This document shows positions 33,751-42,949 of a stretch of 64,000 nt of DNA, piece by piece (the first letter of the stretch is position 1; each line of letters starts with the position of its first letter). A program made the translations under genes and the position numbers. Source of the stretch: Fibrobacterota bacterium. Lineage in GTDB: Bacteria; Fibrobacterota; Fibrobacteria; UBA11236. Location: the NCBI GenBank assembly GCA_028287465.1, contig JAQBPO010000031.1, positions 124,001-188,000 of the forward strand. The letters run 5' to 3'. The notes beneath the pieces are model-generated. The model searched no databases. It was not told where the DNA came from and worked only from the letters and a program-made list of their open reading frames with translations.

Positions 33751-34311
33751 CTAGCCTACCGAAGCGGCCTCGGCCGCCTTTTCCTGCTTGGTCTTGCAAT
33801 CGATGCACATCTTGGCGGTAGGGACCGCCTCGAGCCGTGGCTTGGGAATGAGCTTCCCGCACTTCTTGCAGACGCCGAAAGTGCCGTTCCGCACGCGGTC
33901 GAGGGCTTCCTCGATATAGAACAGGTATTTGCCTTCGCGGCTGGCCATATGGAAGGCCTGTTCGCGATCCTGGGTCTCGGTGGCGTGATCAGCCAGATGG
34001 TAGGCATGGCTGGACAGATCCCCCGCACCCTCTTTGGAATTGAGGCGCATGGTATTGTCTTCCAGATAGCCCAGCTCCTGGAGCAAGGTCTCTTTCTTCT
34101 CATTCAGCAGGTTTTCGAAGAATTTCAACTCAGGCTTGGTCATTTTGGCACGGGGACCCGTGGGAGCGGCTTCTTCGGCCTCGGCGGGCTTTGCCTTCGA
34201 CTTCTCCTTGGAAACCTCTTTCGGGGCTTCCTTGGAGGTGGCGGCCTTGGTCGGGGATTCCCTACCCGAGGTCTCTTTGCTCGGGGTTTCCTTACCGGCG
34301 GTCTTCTTCAT
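33751..34311 (-). CDS. DksA/TraR-type zinc-finger protein
   Basis: A 186-residue protein. The C-terminal C4 zinc finger CKKCGKLIP ... MCIDCK has C-x2-C-x17-C-x2-C spacing. It is preceded by the coiled-coil part typical of DksA relatives (ELKFFENLLNEKKETLLQELGY, then GDLSSHAYHLADHATETQDRE). It probably binds the RNA-polymerase secondary channel and adjusts transcription. The N-terminal ~55 residues are a Lys/Ser/Glu/Ala-rich tail that is longer than in E. coli DksA. The classic DksA Asp pair at the coiled-coil tip is not obvious. Start ATG 34311 with AAAGGA upstream; a TTG at 34320 is less likely. Confidence 0.85.
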   Translation of the reverse strand: MKKTAGKETPSKETSGRESPTKAATSKEAPKEVSKEKSKAKPAEAEEAAPTGPRAKMTKPELKFFENLLNEKKETLLQELGYLEDNTMRLNSKEGAGDLSSHAYHLADHATETQDREQAFHMASREGKYLFYIEEALDRVRNGTFGVCKKCGKLIPKPRLEAVPTAKMCIDCKTKQEKAAEAASVG

Positions 34312-34370
34312 AAAAGGCAATCCTTTCCCAACCTTTCCGGGGCCCGAAACGGACCCTGGATCGGTTTAAT

Positions 34371-37300
34371 CTAAACTTTTTTTGACACCGAAAATACTGC
34401 GATTTCACCGTTGATATCCAGGGAGTTGCCATCCTCCGCCGAAACGGCTTCCGAAAAGCCAAGGGAGCTCGCCAAAACTTCGGCCGTAATATATGTAAAA
34501 TGCGTTTCCAAAGCCTCCCGGAAAAGCCCGGAAGCGGTTTTCACGCTTACCACGACCCTATCGGTGACCTCGAAACCCGAATCCTTGCGCAAATTCTGGA
34601 TTTTGCTCACGCTTTCCCGCGCCAGCATTTCCAGGCGGAGGCCGTGATCGACGGCGGTATCCAGGGCGAGGGTCAATTCCTGGCTGGCTTCCACCACCAG
34701 CCCTTCCCGTGTTTCGCGCACTACCAGGATATCTTCCGCGGTCAATTCGCCTTCCTCTATGCTGAAGGGTTTCCCCGAAAGCACAGATTTTATCTCTTCA
34801 TGGGAGAGTTTTGCAACCTTTTCCGCCACGGTTTTCATGGATTTCCCCAGGCGGGCTCCCAGGCTCTTGAAGTTGGCCTTTCCCTTATAGGTTACCAGGG
34901 AGGATTCATCCAGGGAAACCTCTACGGACTTCACGTTCAGCTCCTCCCGGATCAGGTCTTCCATATCCAGGATTTCCCGTTTCTGCTGTTCGTTGCGCAC
35001 TACCACGATCAAGGTCCGCAAGGGCTGCCGGTTCTTGATATTGTGCTGGGACCTTAAGGATCGGCCCAGGTTCACGGCCTGGCGCACCCGGGCCATCTTG
35101 GCGTTCAGGGCGGGATCGTGCAGGGCCGCGTCGAAGACGGGAAAATCACATAAATGAACCGAAACGGGTAATGCCGATCCATCCGCGGCCTTGCGGAGCT
35201 GTCCGGCGGTTCCAGGCTCCCGGACCAGGATCTGGTAGATCTCCTCGGCCAGGAAGGGCAGGAAGGGGGCCAGCACCTTGGAGAACTCCACCAGCACCCG
35301 GTACAGGGTGGCATACGCGTAATTCTTATCCTGATCGTCCTCGGACTTCCAGAAGCGTCGGCGGGACCGGCGGATGTACCAGTTGGTCAAATCGTCGATG
35401 AACTCCACCACGGCCGGCACCACGTTGAACAGGCGGTAGGCGTCCATCTCGGCCTGGACCTTGGAAAGCAATTGCTGCAAGTCCGACAGGATCCAGCGAT
35501 CCAATTCGTTCTCGGAATGGAAATCGTCCCCCGGGCGCCAGGTGAGCTGGCCCTTGCCCTCGTCCGCGTTGGCGTAGGTGACGAAAAGCGAGAGGGAGTT
35601 CCAAAGGGGCAGGAGAACGGCGCGCACGATGTTCTTCACGCCCACCTCGCTGAACTTCAGCTCCTCGCCCTTCACGGCGGCGGAGTCGCACATGAACAGC
35701 CGGATGGCGTCCGCGGAGGTGCGGTCGATGAGCTCGTTGGGATCGGGATAGTTCTTGAGCCGCTTGGACATCTTCTGGCCGTCCTCGGCGAGGATGATGC
35801 CGTTGACGATCACGTTCTTGAACGCGGGCTTCTGGAACAGGGCCGCGCCCAGCACGGTCAGGGTATAGAACCACCCGCGGGTCTGATCGAGGCCTTCGGC
35901 GATGAAGTCCGCGGGGAAATTCCCCTTGAACCAGTCGGCGTTCTCGAAGGGATAATGCGGCTGCGCATAGGGCATGGAGCCCGATTCGAACCAGCAGTCG
36001 AGCACTTCCGGGGTGCGGCGGTATTCCTTGCCGGCCGCATCGAAGGTCTTCTTGTCCTTGGTCTTGATGATCAACGGATCCACGATGTGCTTGTGCAGGT
36101 CGTCTACCTTTTGCCCGGTGAGGGCCTGCAGTTCGGCCACGCTGCCGACGCAGAGCATGTCCCCGTCCTCGGCGAGCCAGACCGGGATGCAGGTGCCCCA
36201 GAACCGGTTGCGGGACAGGTTCCAATCGCGCGCGCCCTCCAGCCATTTGCCGAAGCGGCCGGCCTTGATATGATCCGGGACCCAGTTGATCTGCTTATTG
36301 CAATGGATCATCCAGTCCTTGAGGGTCTTGGTGACGCCGTCCGCGGAGGTGATCTCCTTTTCCAGGCTCATGAACCAGTTCTTCTGGGCGCGATAGAGCA
36401 GGGGCACGTCCGTGCGCCAGCAATGGGGATAGCTGTGGACGAAGGTCTCGTGCTTGAACACGCGGCCCTGGGACTTGAGATGGTGCAGGATGGACTTGTC
36501 CGCGTCCTTGGCGCCCACGCCGGTCCACTCCGGGACCAGATGGGTGAACTTCCCTTCCGCGTCCAGGGGATCGAAGAGCCCCAGGCCTTCCTTCTGGCCG
36601 AGCTGGAAATCCTCCTCGCCGAAGGACGGAGCGATGTGCACGGAACCGGCGCCGTCCTCGGCGGTGACGAAGTCCGCCATGAGTATGGTGTATTGCTTGT
36701 CCGTCATGTAGGGCATGTACTGGAACAAAGGCTTGTAGCGGCGGCCGGCGAAGGACGCGCCCTTGCGGGTTTCCAATACTTCGGCGAGGGCATGTTCAGG
36801 AAGCGCGGAGGCGGGGCCGCCGCCGGTCGGGAGCTGGGCGCCGGGGGCCGTGTCGGGCTTGCCTTTTTTGGCCGGCTTGGCTTCCGGGAAATACGCGGTG
36901 CGGCGCGCTTCCGCGATCCAGTACTTCTTGCCTTCGAAGCGGACCAGGGTATAGTCCAGGTCCGGATGCAGGGCGATGGCCATGTTGCTTGGCAAGGTCC
37001 AGGGCGTAGTGGTCCATACCAGGACCTCTTCATCCTCGTCCTCTCCAGGTAGGCGCTCCAGGGGAAACGCCAAGGTTACGCTGGGATCCTGGCGATCCTT
37101 GTAGCCCTGGTTCACCTCGAAATTGGAGAGCGATGTCGCGAGCGCCGGGCTATAGGGCTGGATGCGGTAGCCCTGGTAGATCAGGCCCTTGTCGAAGCAT
37201 TGCTTGAACACCCACCAGACCGATTCCATGAAGGTGAGATCCATGGTCTTGTATTCGTTGTCGAAATCCACCCAGCGGCCCATGCGGCTGACGGTCTTGC

Positions 37301-37694
37301 GCCATTCCTGGGTATAGGTGAGCACGCCGGCGCGGCAGGCTTCGTTGAAATTGCCGACGCCGTACTCGTTGATGTCCCGGACGGTGTGGAGCTTGAGCTT
37401 GTCCTGGATGATGTTCTCGATGGGCAGGCCATGGCAGTCCCACCCGAAGCGGCGCTCCACGCGATAGCCCTTCATGGTCCAGTAGCGGGGGACGATGTCC
37501 TTGATGGTGCCCGCGAGGAGATGGCCGTAATGGGGCAGGCCCGTGGCGAAGGGCGGGCCGTCGTTGAAGATGAAGGCCTTGTCGGCCGGGCGGGCGGCGA
37601 CGCTCTTCTTGAAGCTGTCGTCCGCTTCCCACAATTTCTGGAGGCGCGCCTCCATGTCGGGGAAGGATTGGCTTTTGTCGGGATTGCGGAACAT
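34371..37694 (-). CDS. ileS: Isoleucyl-tRNA synthetase, type-2-like
   Basis: A 1107-residue class Ia synthetase that charges tRNA-Ile in the cytoplasm. The HIGH motif is HYGH at residues 55-58, and KMSKR begins at residue 641 (DGQKMSKRLKNYPDP). Between them lies the CP1 editing domain (WTTTPWTLPSNMA). The C-terminus carries the DUF5915-like extension (VVVRNEQQKREILDMEDLIREEL onward) instead of the zinc-binding tail of type-1 bacterial enzymes. That, and the overall length, point to the eukaryote-like IleRS2 group, members of which often tolerate mupirocin. Start ATG 37694, with AAGGTG just upstream; ATG 37712 is the alternative. Confidence 0.95.
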   Translation of the reverse strand: MFRNPDKSQSFPDMEARLQKLWEADDSFKKSVAARPADKAFIFNDGPPFATGLPHYGHLLAGTIKDIVPRYWTMKGYRVERRFGWDCHGLPIENIIQDKLKLHTVRDINEYGVGNFNEACRAGVLTYTQEWRKTVSRMGRWVDFDNEYKTMDLTFMESVWWVFKQCFDKGLIYQGYRIQPYSPALATSLSNFEVNQGYKDRQDPSVTLAFPLERLPGEDEDEEVLVWTTTPWTLPSNMAIALHPDLDYTLVRFEGKKYWIAEARRTAYFPEAKPAKKGKPDTAPGAQLPTGGGPASALPEHALAEVLETRKGASFAGRRYKPLFQYMPYMTDKQYTILMADFVTAEDGAGSVHIAPSFGEEDFQLGQKEGLGLFDPLDAEGKFTHLVPEWTGVGAKDADKSILHHLKSQGRVFKHETFVHSYPHCWRTDVPLLYRAQKNWFMSLEKEITSADGVTKTLKDWMIHCNKQINWVPDHIKAGRFGKWLEGARDWNLSRNRFWGTCIPVWLAEDGDMLCVGSVAELQALTGQKVDDLHKHIVDPLIIKTKDKKTFDAAGKEYRRTPEVLDCWFESGSMPYAQPHYPFENADWFKGNFPADFIAEGLDQTRGWFYTLTVLGAALFQKPAFKNVIVNGIILAEDGQKMSKRLKNYPDPNELIDRTSADAIRLFMCDSAAVKGEELKFSEVGVKNIVRAVLLPLWNSLSLFVTYANADEGKGQLTWRPGDDFHSENELDRWILSDLQQLLSKVQAEMDAYRLFNVVPAVVEFIDDLTNWYIRRSRRRFWKSEDDQDKNYAYATLYRVLVEFSKVLAPFLPFLAEEIYQILVREPGTAGQLRKAADGSALPVSVHLCDFPVFDAALHDPALNAKMARVRQAVNLGRSLRSQHNIKNRQPLRTLIVVVRNEQQKREILDMEDLIREELNVKSVEVSLDESSLVTYKGKANFKSLGARLGKSMKTVAEKVAKLSHEEIKSVLSGKPFSIEEGELTAEDILVVRETREGLVVEASQELTLALDTAVDHGLRLEMLARESVSKIQNLRKDSGFEVTDRVVVSVKTASGLFREALETHFTYITAEVLASSLGFSEAVSAEDGNSLDINGEIAVFSVSKKV

Positions 37695-37915
37695 AGTCAC
37701 CTTGCTTGCCATCTTGAGAGTGGACGCCGATCCGGATGGATACGGCTCCCGGAAATTGCGAAAAGGGCCAATGGAGTAAAATACCAAGACCCGTCCCGGC
37801 CGGCCGAATGTGCGTGTAGGGCGGGTTCGGACCGAATCGGAAGGGAACAGGGAAAGGGGATGTAATTTAGCAAAAACCGGCCTCCATCCACGGAAATCGC
37901 GAAAAGGATTATCCC

Positions 37916-39064
37916 CTAATTGGCGCGTATTCGGGCTTTAACGGATCGGCCGTCGGGCCTGCGGCCCGTTTGGATCCATGCCGGCGGGGAGGCGTAGCGC
38001 CGGAGATGCGGGCCCCGCCTCGCCGCCGGAGGCCGCATCCCGGAAGCCGCGCCATGGGACGGGGAAAACCATTCCACCCGCCCGGAATCCATCCGGAACA
38101 GGAGGTCGCGTTCATAGGACCATCCCCGGAGCTCTTCCTTGCCCGCGATCCGGTCCCAATGCCATCCCGGCGGATCCGGCTTCCCGGAATACAAGGCCGA
38201 GTCCGCCCAGGCGAACAGGGTCCCGGCTCCGTCCGAAAACAGGGCCTGCGCCTTTTCGAAGGGCGCCCCGCCGGAGGATGCGACGGCCGCTCCCGGGCAA
38301 CGCGTCTCCAGGGTGGCATGGAGGAAGGCATGGGCGCAGCCCCGGCTCAGGATGACGGCGGCATGCGGCGCCAGCCAGAACCAGGTGGCCCCGCCATCCA
38401 GGGAGGCCGCCGCCCGTTGGACGGAAGACGCGTCGCGATTCCGCAGCAGGAGCCGGGGCCCTTCCGCCTGGAGGTCGTCGAACCAGGTCCCCACGCGCAC
38501 GGAATCGGGGAGGGGGACGGCCGACCAGGTAACACCGGCGTCACCGGTGGCCCTGAGCGCGTGGTCGGCGGACAGGGCGTACAGGCGTTCGCCGTCGCCG
38601 CCCGCCGCCACGGTAGCCCCCGGAGGCGCGGCGGGATCGGACCCCGCTTCGAACGGTTTCCAGTCGTCCGCGGCCGCGTCGAAGACGTATCCCAGGTCGC
38701 CGCTCCGGTTGCCCAGGTACAAGGCCGGCCGGGTCGAGGTGAACCAACCCGCCTCCAGGACCGGCACCGGGCCCTTGGGGGTATCGAGGATCCAGCCATG
38801 GCTTTTCCAGGTGCGGCCGGTGTCCGCGGTCCACCACGTGCGCATGTCGAAATGCAGGAAGATGCGTCCGCCCCATTCCACGGCGTCCGCGAAGGCGCGC
38901 GGATCCGCGGAGCCGGCGGAGTCGGCAGGGGGCACGGGGCATTGCCGTACCCGATCGCGGAACCCGGCCGCGCGGACCGGGGACGTCAGTAACACGCAAG
39001 ATACGGTGTGGGCCAGGGCCAGGATCGCCAAGGGGCGGGAGAGGGGGGAATCGAAAAGGCGCAT
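37916..39064 (-). CDS. Secreted BNR/sialidase-like propeller protein
   Basis: A 382-residue exported protein; signal segment LAILALAHTVSCVLLTSPVRA. Several Asp-box-like repeats are visible (TADTGRTWKSHGW, TGDAGVTWSAV, SLDGGATWFWL), the S-x-D-x-G-x-T-W pattern of BNR propellers. No sialidase catalytic Arg triad or Tyr is evident, so it is more likely a binding or structural propeller than an enzyme. It lacks an obvious T9SS-type C-terminal domain. It ends ~220 bp before the ileS start; that gap shows no gene. It is separated by 55 bp from the purine phosphorylase gene upstream. Confidence 0.65.
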   Translation of the reverse strand: MRLFDSPLSRPLAILALAHTVSCVLLTSPVRAAGFRDRVRQCPVPPADSAGSADPRAFADAVEWGGRIFLHFDMRTWWTADTGRTWKSHGWILDTPKGPVPVLEAGWFTSTRPALYLGNRSGDLGYVFDAAADDWKPFEAGSDPAAPPGATVAAGGDGERLYALSADHALRATGDAGVTWSAVPLPDSVRVGTWFDDLQAEGPRLLLRNRDASSVQRAAASLDGGATWFWLAPHAAVILSRGCAHAFLHATLETRCPGAAVASSGGAPFEKAQALFSDGAGTLFAWADSALYSGKPDPPGWHWDRIAGKEELRGWSYERDLLFRMDSGRVEWFSPSHGAASGMRPPAARRGPHLRRYASPPAWIQTGRRPDGRSVKARIRAN

Positions 39065-39119
39065 GGGGTCCCCGGGTGAGTCGGCTCCGCTAAATTACGC
39101 TCCCGCGGGGGCCCCGGGT

Positions 39120-39941
39120 TCACATTTCCGGCGCCAACCCGCGTACAAGTTGCGCGATCTTGGGCTCCGCCTCCCCGGCCACGCGCATGATCGCCGGGAT
39201 GTCGATCGCCTGCAGATCGTCCGGATCGCAGGCGTCCGTGATCAGGCTGAGCGCGACGGTCCTGAGGCCCGCATGCACGGCGGCGATGACCTCCGGGACC
39301 GTGGACATGCCTACCGCGTCCGCGCCGATGATGCGCAGCATACGGTATTCCGCGGCCGTTTCCAGGCAGGGCCCGGACATGCAGGCGTACACGCCTTTCT
39401 TCAGGGCGATGCCCTTGGCCGCGCCCAGCTCCATCAGCCTGGCCGTGAGCGCCCTATCGTAGGGACGGCTCATGTCCGGGAACCGCGGGCCCACGGCTTC
39501 CGTATTGGCGCCGATGAGCGGATTGGTCCCCAGCAGGTTGATATGGTCGGTAATGACCATCAGATCGCCGGGCCGGTAACCCGCGTTCACGCCGCCGGCG
39601 ATATTGGTGATGAACAGGGATTGGACGCCCAGGGCCTTCATCACCCGGATGGGGAAGGCGATGTCCTGCATGGAGTGGCCTTCATAGAAATGGAACCGCC
39701 CCTGCATCACCGCGGCCGGGCGCCCCGAGACCCGTCCCGAAATCCACCTTCCCTCGTGGCCGTCCACGGTCGGGCTCGCGAAATGGGGGATTTCGCCGTA
39801 AGGGATGTCCGCGTCCGGCTCGAGGTGGGCGGCGACCGGACCGAGGCCCGTCCCCAGGATGATGCCGATTTCCGGCTTGAGGCGGCAGCGTCCTGCGATA
39901 TGGGCGCGGGCGGCTTCGATCGTTTCGGGCAATGCTGGCAT
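39120..39941 (-). CDS. Purine nucleoside phosphorylase, trimeric type
   Basis: A 273-residue PNP/MTAP-family enzyme that cleaves purine nucleosides with phosphate in salvage. IGIILGTGLGPVA and QGRFHFYEGHS bind phosphate. ITNIAGGVN and GDLMVITDHINL are conserved. GPCLETAAEYRML carries the base-binding Glu (E194, equivalent to human E201), and GADAVGMSTVPEVIAA follows. The residue equivalent to human Asn243 is Asp (D236, in SLITDACDPD), whereas 6-oxopurine-specific trimeric PNPs have Asn. This suggests acceptance of 6-aminopurines such as adenosine or a related substrate. It appears to be a single gene. Confidence 0.9.
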   Translation of the reverse strand: MPALPETIEAARAHIAGRCRLKPEIGIILGTGLGPVAAHLEPDADIPYGEIPHFASPTVDGHEGRWISGRVSGRPAAVMQGRFHFYEGHSMQDIAFPIRVMKALGVQSLFITNIAGGVNAGYRPGDLMVITDHINLLGTNPLIGANTEAVGPRFPDMSRPYDRALTARLMELGAAKGIALKKGVYACMSGPCLETAAEYRMLRIIGADAVGMSTVPEVIAAVHAGLRTVALSLITDACDPDDLQAIDIPAIMRVAGEAEPKIAQLVRGLAPEM

Positions 39942-40134
39942 GCGACCATCCCATTGGGAAAAGGACCGGCGGATGAGGACGCGGGGAACGTAGGCAATAT
40001 CGGGGCGGGCATCAAGCGGGGGATGGCATCGTCGCGCAACGGCGAACGCGACCGGAAGGGGAAAGGCGGGATGCCTGATCCGCCGGACCCGCGACGGGAC
40101 CGGCAGATTCCTCAGGCATGGGGGATGGGGCGGC

Positions 40135-40455
40135 TCACACCCTGCGGCGGAGGCGGCGGAGCTCTTTTTCCAGATCCCGCATCTGGCCCTTGATCGAGAC
40201 CAGGCGATCCAGCACCGGCACGAAGCCCTGGCCGCGCTTGCGTTTGGGGTCGTCGTTCCCGGTCAGCCAGTTGCGCAAGGCGATATAACTCACCTTGAAC
40301 TGCCGCTGGGCTGCCGCGATGCCGCCGCGGCCGTGCTTGCTGTCGTATTCCTGGACGTATTGGGTCACCCTCTTCTTCTGGGCCGGGGTGTACCGGTTGC
40401 CCGTGAAACCCTTGACTTGCCGCATCTGCGCCGCTTCAACTACTTGGTTCTGCAT
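40135..40455 (-). CDS. Small basic helix-turn-helix protein
   Basis: A 106-residue, highly basic protein. A transposase/Psq-like helix-turn-helix is visible: YTPAQKKRVTQYVQEYDSK, then AAAQRQFKVSYIALRNW. After a Lys/Arg-rich linker, the C-terminus is a heptad-like helix (LVSIKGQMRDLEKELRRLRRRV) that could form a coiled coil. It probably binds DNA as a dimer. There is no catalytic domain, so it is not itself a transposase. Start ATG 40455 has AAGGGG upstream; a longer form from 40527 lacks a ribosome site. The gene lies alone between the PNP gene and the divergent J-domain-like gene. Confidence 0.65.
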   Translation of the reverse strand: MQNQVVEAAQMRQVKGFTGNRYTPAQKKRVTQYVQEYDSKHGRGGIAAAQRQFKVSYIALRNWLTGNDDPKRKRGQGFVPVLDRLVSIKGQMRDLEKELRRLRRRV

Positions 40456-40574
40456 CGAGTCGCCCCTTGTGCTTGGAGGTTTGGTTGAGGACCTGACCAA
40501 ATAAATTAATCGCGAGAAGCCGCGCAACAGTATTCTTACCCCGCACTTGGGGCATTTCCTCTTATTTTTCCACG

Positions 40575-41642
40575 ATGATGCAGCCTCCCGATCCCGCCGG
40601 ACTCCCGGCTTCCAGCGGAAAGCCCGGCGAACCTCCCGGACAGGGCAAGGTCTTGCGGACGCTTTCCGACCTGATGCGCGATATTTCCTCGTCCCGCGCG
40701 GAGCTCCAGCGCCGCGAGGCGGTCATTTCCGATCTCCAACGCCGCCTGCAGGGCGAGCTCCAGCCGCTGCGGGACGGCATGTTGCAAGTCCGCGTCGATA
40801 CCTTCCGCGTACTCGGAAAGCACTTGCGCGCCGGGCATCTGAACAAGCGCGCCCACAAGACCCTGGAACTCGCCCTTCTCGATCTGGCCAATGAACTGGA
40901 AGGGGAATTCGGCGTGGACCTGGGCGAGGACAGGAACCGGATCTTCGAGGACGCGGCCATCCTGGAAGATCAAGAGGAAGGCGGGGAAGGCGATGACGGG
41001 GACGATGGCGACCCCGGGCGCTATCGCGAAGGGGATTTCGACAAGGGCCGTGAAGGCCGCGGGGATTGGGCCTCGCCGGGACCCCATGATGCGAAGTCCG
41101 GGCGCGGGCAATCCCGAAAGGGCCAGGGCGCTCCGCCCAAGCCCGGCAACCGGGATGAAGCCATCGCCGGGGATATCCGCGCGCTCTACCTGATGCTGGC
41201 CCGCGCCCTGCATCCCGACAAGGAATCCGATCCGGCGCGGCTCCAGGAAAAGACCGCCTGGATGCAGAAGGTCACCGCCGCCTACGCCGCCCGCGATCTG
41301 GCGAAGCTGTTGGACATCCTCGCCAGCAATCCCCTGGACGCGGTAGGCCCCTACCTCTCCCAGGCGCCTCTCAAGACCGTGCAGGGATTCGCCAAGCGGC
41401 TGCGCCGCGAGCTCGAGATCCTCCGCACCCGGCTCACCTTCCTGGAGGCGGGGTTGGATCCGCTCCTGGCGACCTTGCTCAAGAACGGCGCCGTGAACGA
41501 CACCGCCTATAACATCCTCCTCAACCAGGTCAAGAAGGAATTCAAGTTCATGAAGCAGCGGCGCGACATCTACCGCACCACCGAGGGGCTGAACGGTTTG
41601 ATCGAAGCGCTGCGCACCCATGCCTGGCGCGATTTGATGTAG
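40575..41642 (+). CDS. J-domain-like protein with coiled coil
   Basis: A 355-residue cytoplasmic protein. Residues ~25-65 are helical (LSDLMRDISSSRAELQRREAVIS), and residues 135-190 are an acidic/Gly-rich, probably disordered linker. A J-domain core comes next: DIRALYLMLARALHPDKESD with the HPD triad at H213-D215, then EKTAWMQKVTAAYAARDLAKLLDIL as helix III-IV. The C-terminal ~110 residues are helical. J-domains activate Hsp70 ATPase, but no dnaK is nearby. Start: ATG 40575, or the Met one codon later. It is 130 bp upstream of the metallopeptidase gene on the same strand. Confidence 0.75.
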   Translation: MMQPPDPAGLPASSGKPGEPPGQGKVLRTLSDLMRDISSSRAELQRREAVISDLQRRLQGELQPLRDGMLQVRVDTFRVLGKHLRAGHLNKRAHKTLELALLDLANELEGEFGVDLGEDRNRIFEDAAILEDQEEGGEGDDGDDGDPGRYREGDFDKGREGRGDWASPGPHDAKSGRGQSRKGQGAPPKPGNRDEAIAGDIRALYLMLARALHPDKESDPARLQEKTAWMQKVTAAYAARDLAKLLDILASNPLDAVGPYLSQAPLKTVQGFAKRLRRELEILRTRLTFLEAGLDPLLATLLKNGAVNDTAYNILLNQVKKEFKFMKQRRDIYRTTEGLNGLIEALRTHAWRDLM

Positions 41643-41770
41643 GGAAAAGCCCCCGGCCCCCCCGCGATTATATTGATTAAGACCTGGAAGCCGCGCCTCA
41701 GGCAAGCGGGCATTGACAAAAGCTGACATCGCCTCCGCGGCGATCCGCACCCCCTACTACCGGACACGAT

Positions 41771-42856
41771 ATGAAAATCTTCCATTGCGATCATTGCCAG
41801 AACCTGGTCTTCTTCGAGAACGTCCACTGCGTCGCCTGCGGCCATTCCCTGGGATTCCTGCCGGATCAGCTGGACATGGGATCCCTGGAGGCCGCCGGCG
41901 ATAGGCTCTGGCGATCGCCCCATCCGGACGCCCGGGAGCGGGGATACCGCCTATGCGCGAACTACGAACGCGAGAACATCTGCAACTGGACCGTTCCGGA
42001 ACACGATGCGGATCCGTTGTGCGTCTCCTGCCGGCTCACCAAGGTCATCCCCGATCTTACGGTGGCGGGCAACAAGGAGGCCTGGTACCGCGTCGAGACC
42101 GCCAAGCGCCGCCTCATATTCAGCCTGTTGACCTTGAGGTTACCCCTGGAGGGGAAAAGGACCGGCGACGGGACGGGCGGCGGGAACCCTGCCGGCGGCG
42201 TCGCTTTCGAATTCCTGGCCGACACGGCCGCTCCGGGAGCCGCCCCGGTGCTCACCGGGCATAACGAAGGCGTCATCACCCTGAACCTGGCCGAGGCGGA
42301 CGATGCGGAGCGGGAAAGGCGGCGCGCCCAATTGCATGAGCCTTATCGCACCCTGCTCGGGCACTTCCGCCATGAAATAGGGCATTACTATTGGGACCGC
42401 CTGGTGGCGGGCGGCGACCTGGAGGGATTCCGGGGCCTTTTCGGGGACGAACGGAAGGACTATGCCGCCGCCCTGCAAAAGCACTATGCGGACGGCGCCC
42501 CGGCCGAATGGCAGCAACGCTTCGTCAGCGCCTACGCCAGCTCCCATCCCTGGGAGGATTGGGCGGAAACCTGGGCCCATTACCTGCACATGCGGGACAG
42601 CCTGGAGACCGCGGAGGCTTGCGGCCTTAGCCTCAAGCCCCGCCGTTCCGATGAACCGTCCCTGCGCGCCTCCCACCCGGAAAAGCCCGGGGATGCCTTT
42701 ACGAAGATGACCGAGGCCTGGTTCCCGCTGACCTATGTGCTGAACAACCTGAACCGCGGGCTGGGCCTGGCGGACGGATACCCGTTCGTGCTTTCCACGC
42801 CCGCGTTGGAGAAGCTCCGCTTCGTGCACGGGATTATCGAGGCGGCCCGGGCCTGA
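41771..42856 (+). CDS. Putative zinc-binding metallopeptidase (Peptidase_Mx family)
   Basis: A 361-residue protein. The N-terminus is a zinc ribbon (FHCDHCQNLVFFENVHCVACGH; four Cys in two CxxC pairs). A second Cys group follows (YRLCANYERENICNW, and PLCVSC). The catalytic motif is RHEIGHYYWDRL (H201, E202, H205), and HPWEDWAETWAHYLHMRD supplies the downstream conserved region with a likely third ligand. This matches the family annotated as putative zinc-binding metallopeptidase (PF15887). It has no signal peptide, so it is cytoplasmic. Substrate unknown. A GC-rich hairpin (42858-42873) follows the stop. Confidence 0.9.
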   Translation: MKIFHCDHCQNLVFFENVHCVACGHSLGFLPDQLDMGSLEAAGDRLWRSPHPDARERGYRLCANYERENICNWTVPEHDADPLCVSCRLTKVIPDLTVAGNKEAWYRVETAKRRLIFSLLTLRLPLEGKRTGDGTGGGNPAGGVAFEFLADTAAPGAAPVLTGHNEGVITLNLAEADDAERERRRAQLHEPYRTLLGHFRHEIGHYYWDRLVAGGDLEGFRGLFGDERKDYAAALQKHYADGAPAEWQQRFVSAYASSHPWEDWAETWAHYLHMRDSLETAEACGLSLKPRRSDEPSLRASHPEKPGDAFTKMTEAWFPLTYVLNNLNRGLGLADGYPFVLSTPALEKLRFVHGIIEAARA

Positions 42857-42857
42857 C

Positions 42858-42873
42858 CGGACGCGCCCGTCCG
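42858..42873 (+). terminator. Short GC hairpin after the metallopeptidase gene
   Basis: CGGACG and CGTCCG flank CGCC, 2 nt after the stop codon. No T-tract follows, so this may be a weak or rho-aided end. Confidence 0.35.
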
Positions 42874-42949
42874 AGGTTCTGGTAGCCGATCCCGACCACC
42901 TTGAGGGGGTTCGCGGCGAGGGGAAAAGGGATCCTGGACGCTAACCGGA

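Noticed and set aside
37695-37915. T-box or other amino-acid-sensing leader upstream of ileS
   Set aside because: I could not find a T-box core or a terminator/antiterminator pair; only ordinary GC-rich sequence.
40135-40455. Transposase or insertion-sequence remnant
   Set aside because: The helix-turn-helix is transposase-like but there is no catalytic domain, no terminal inverted repeats and no target duplication nearby.
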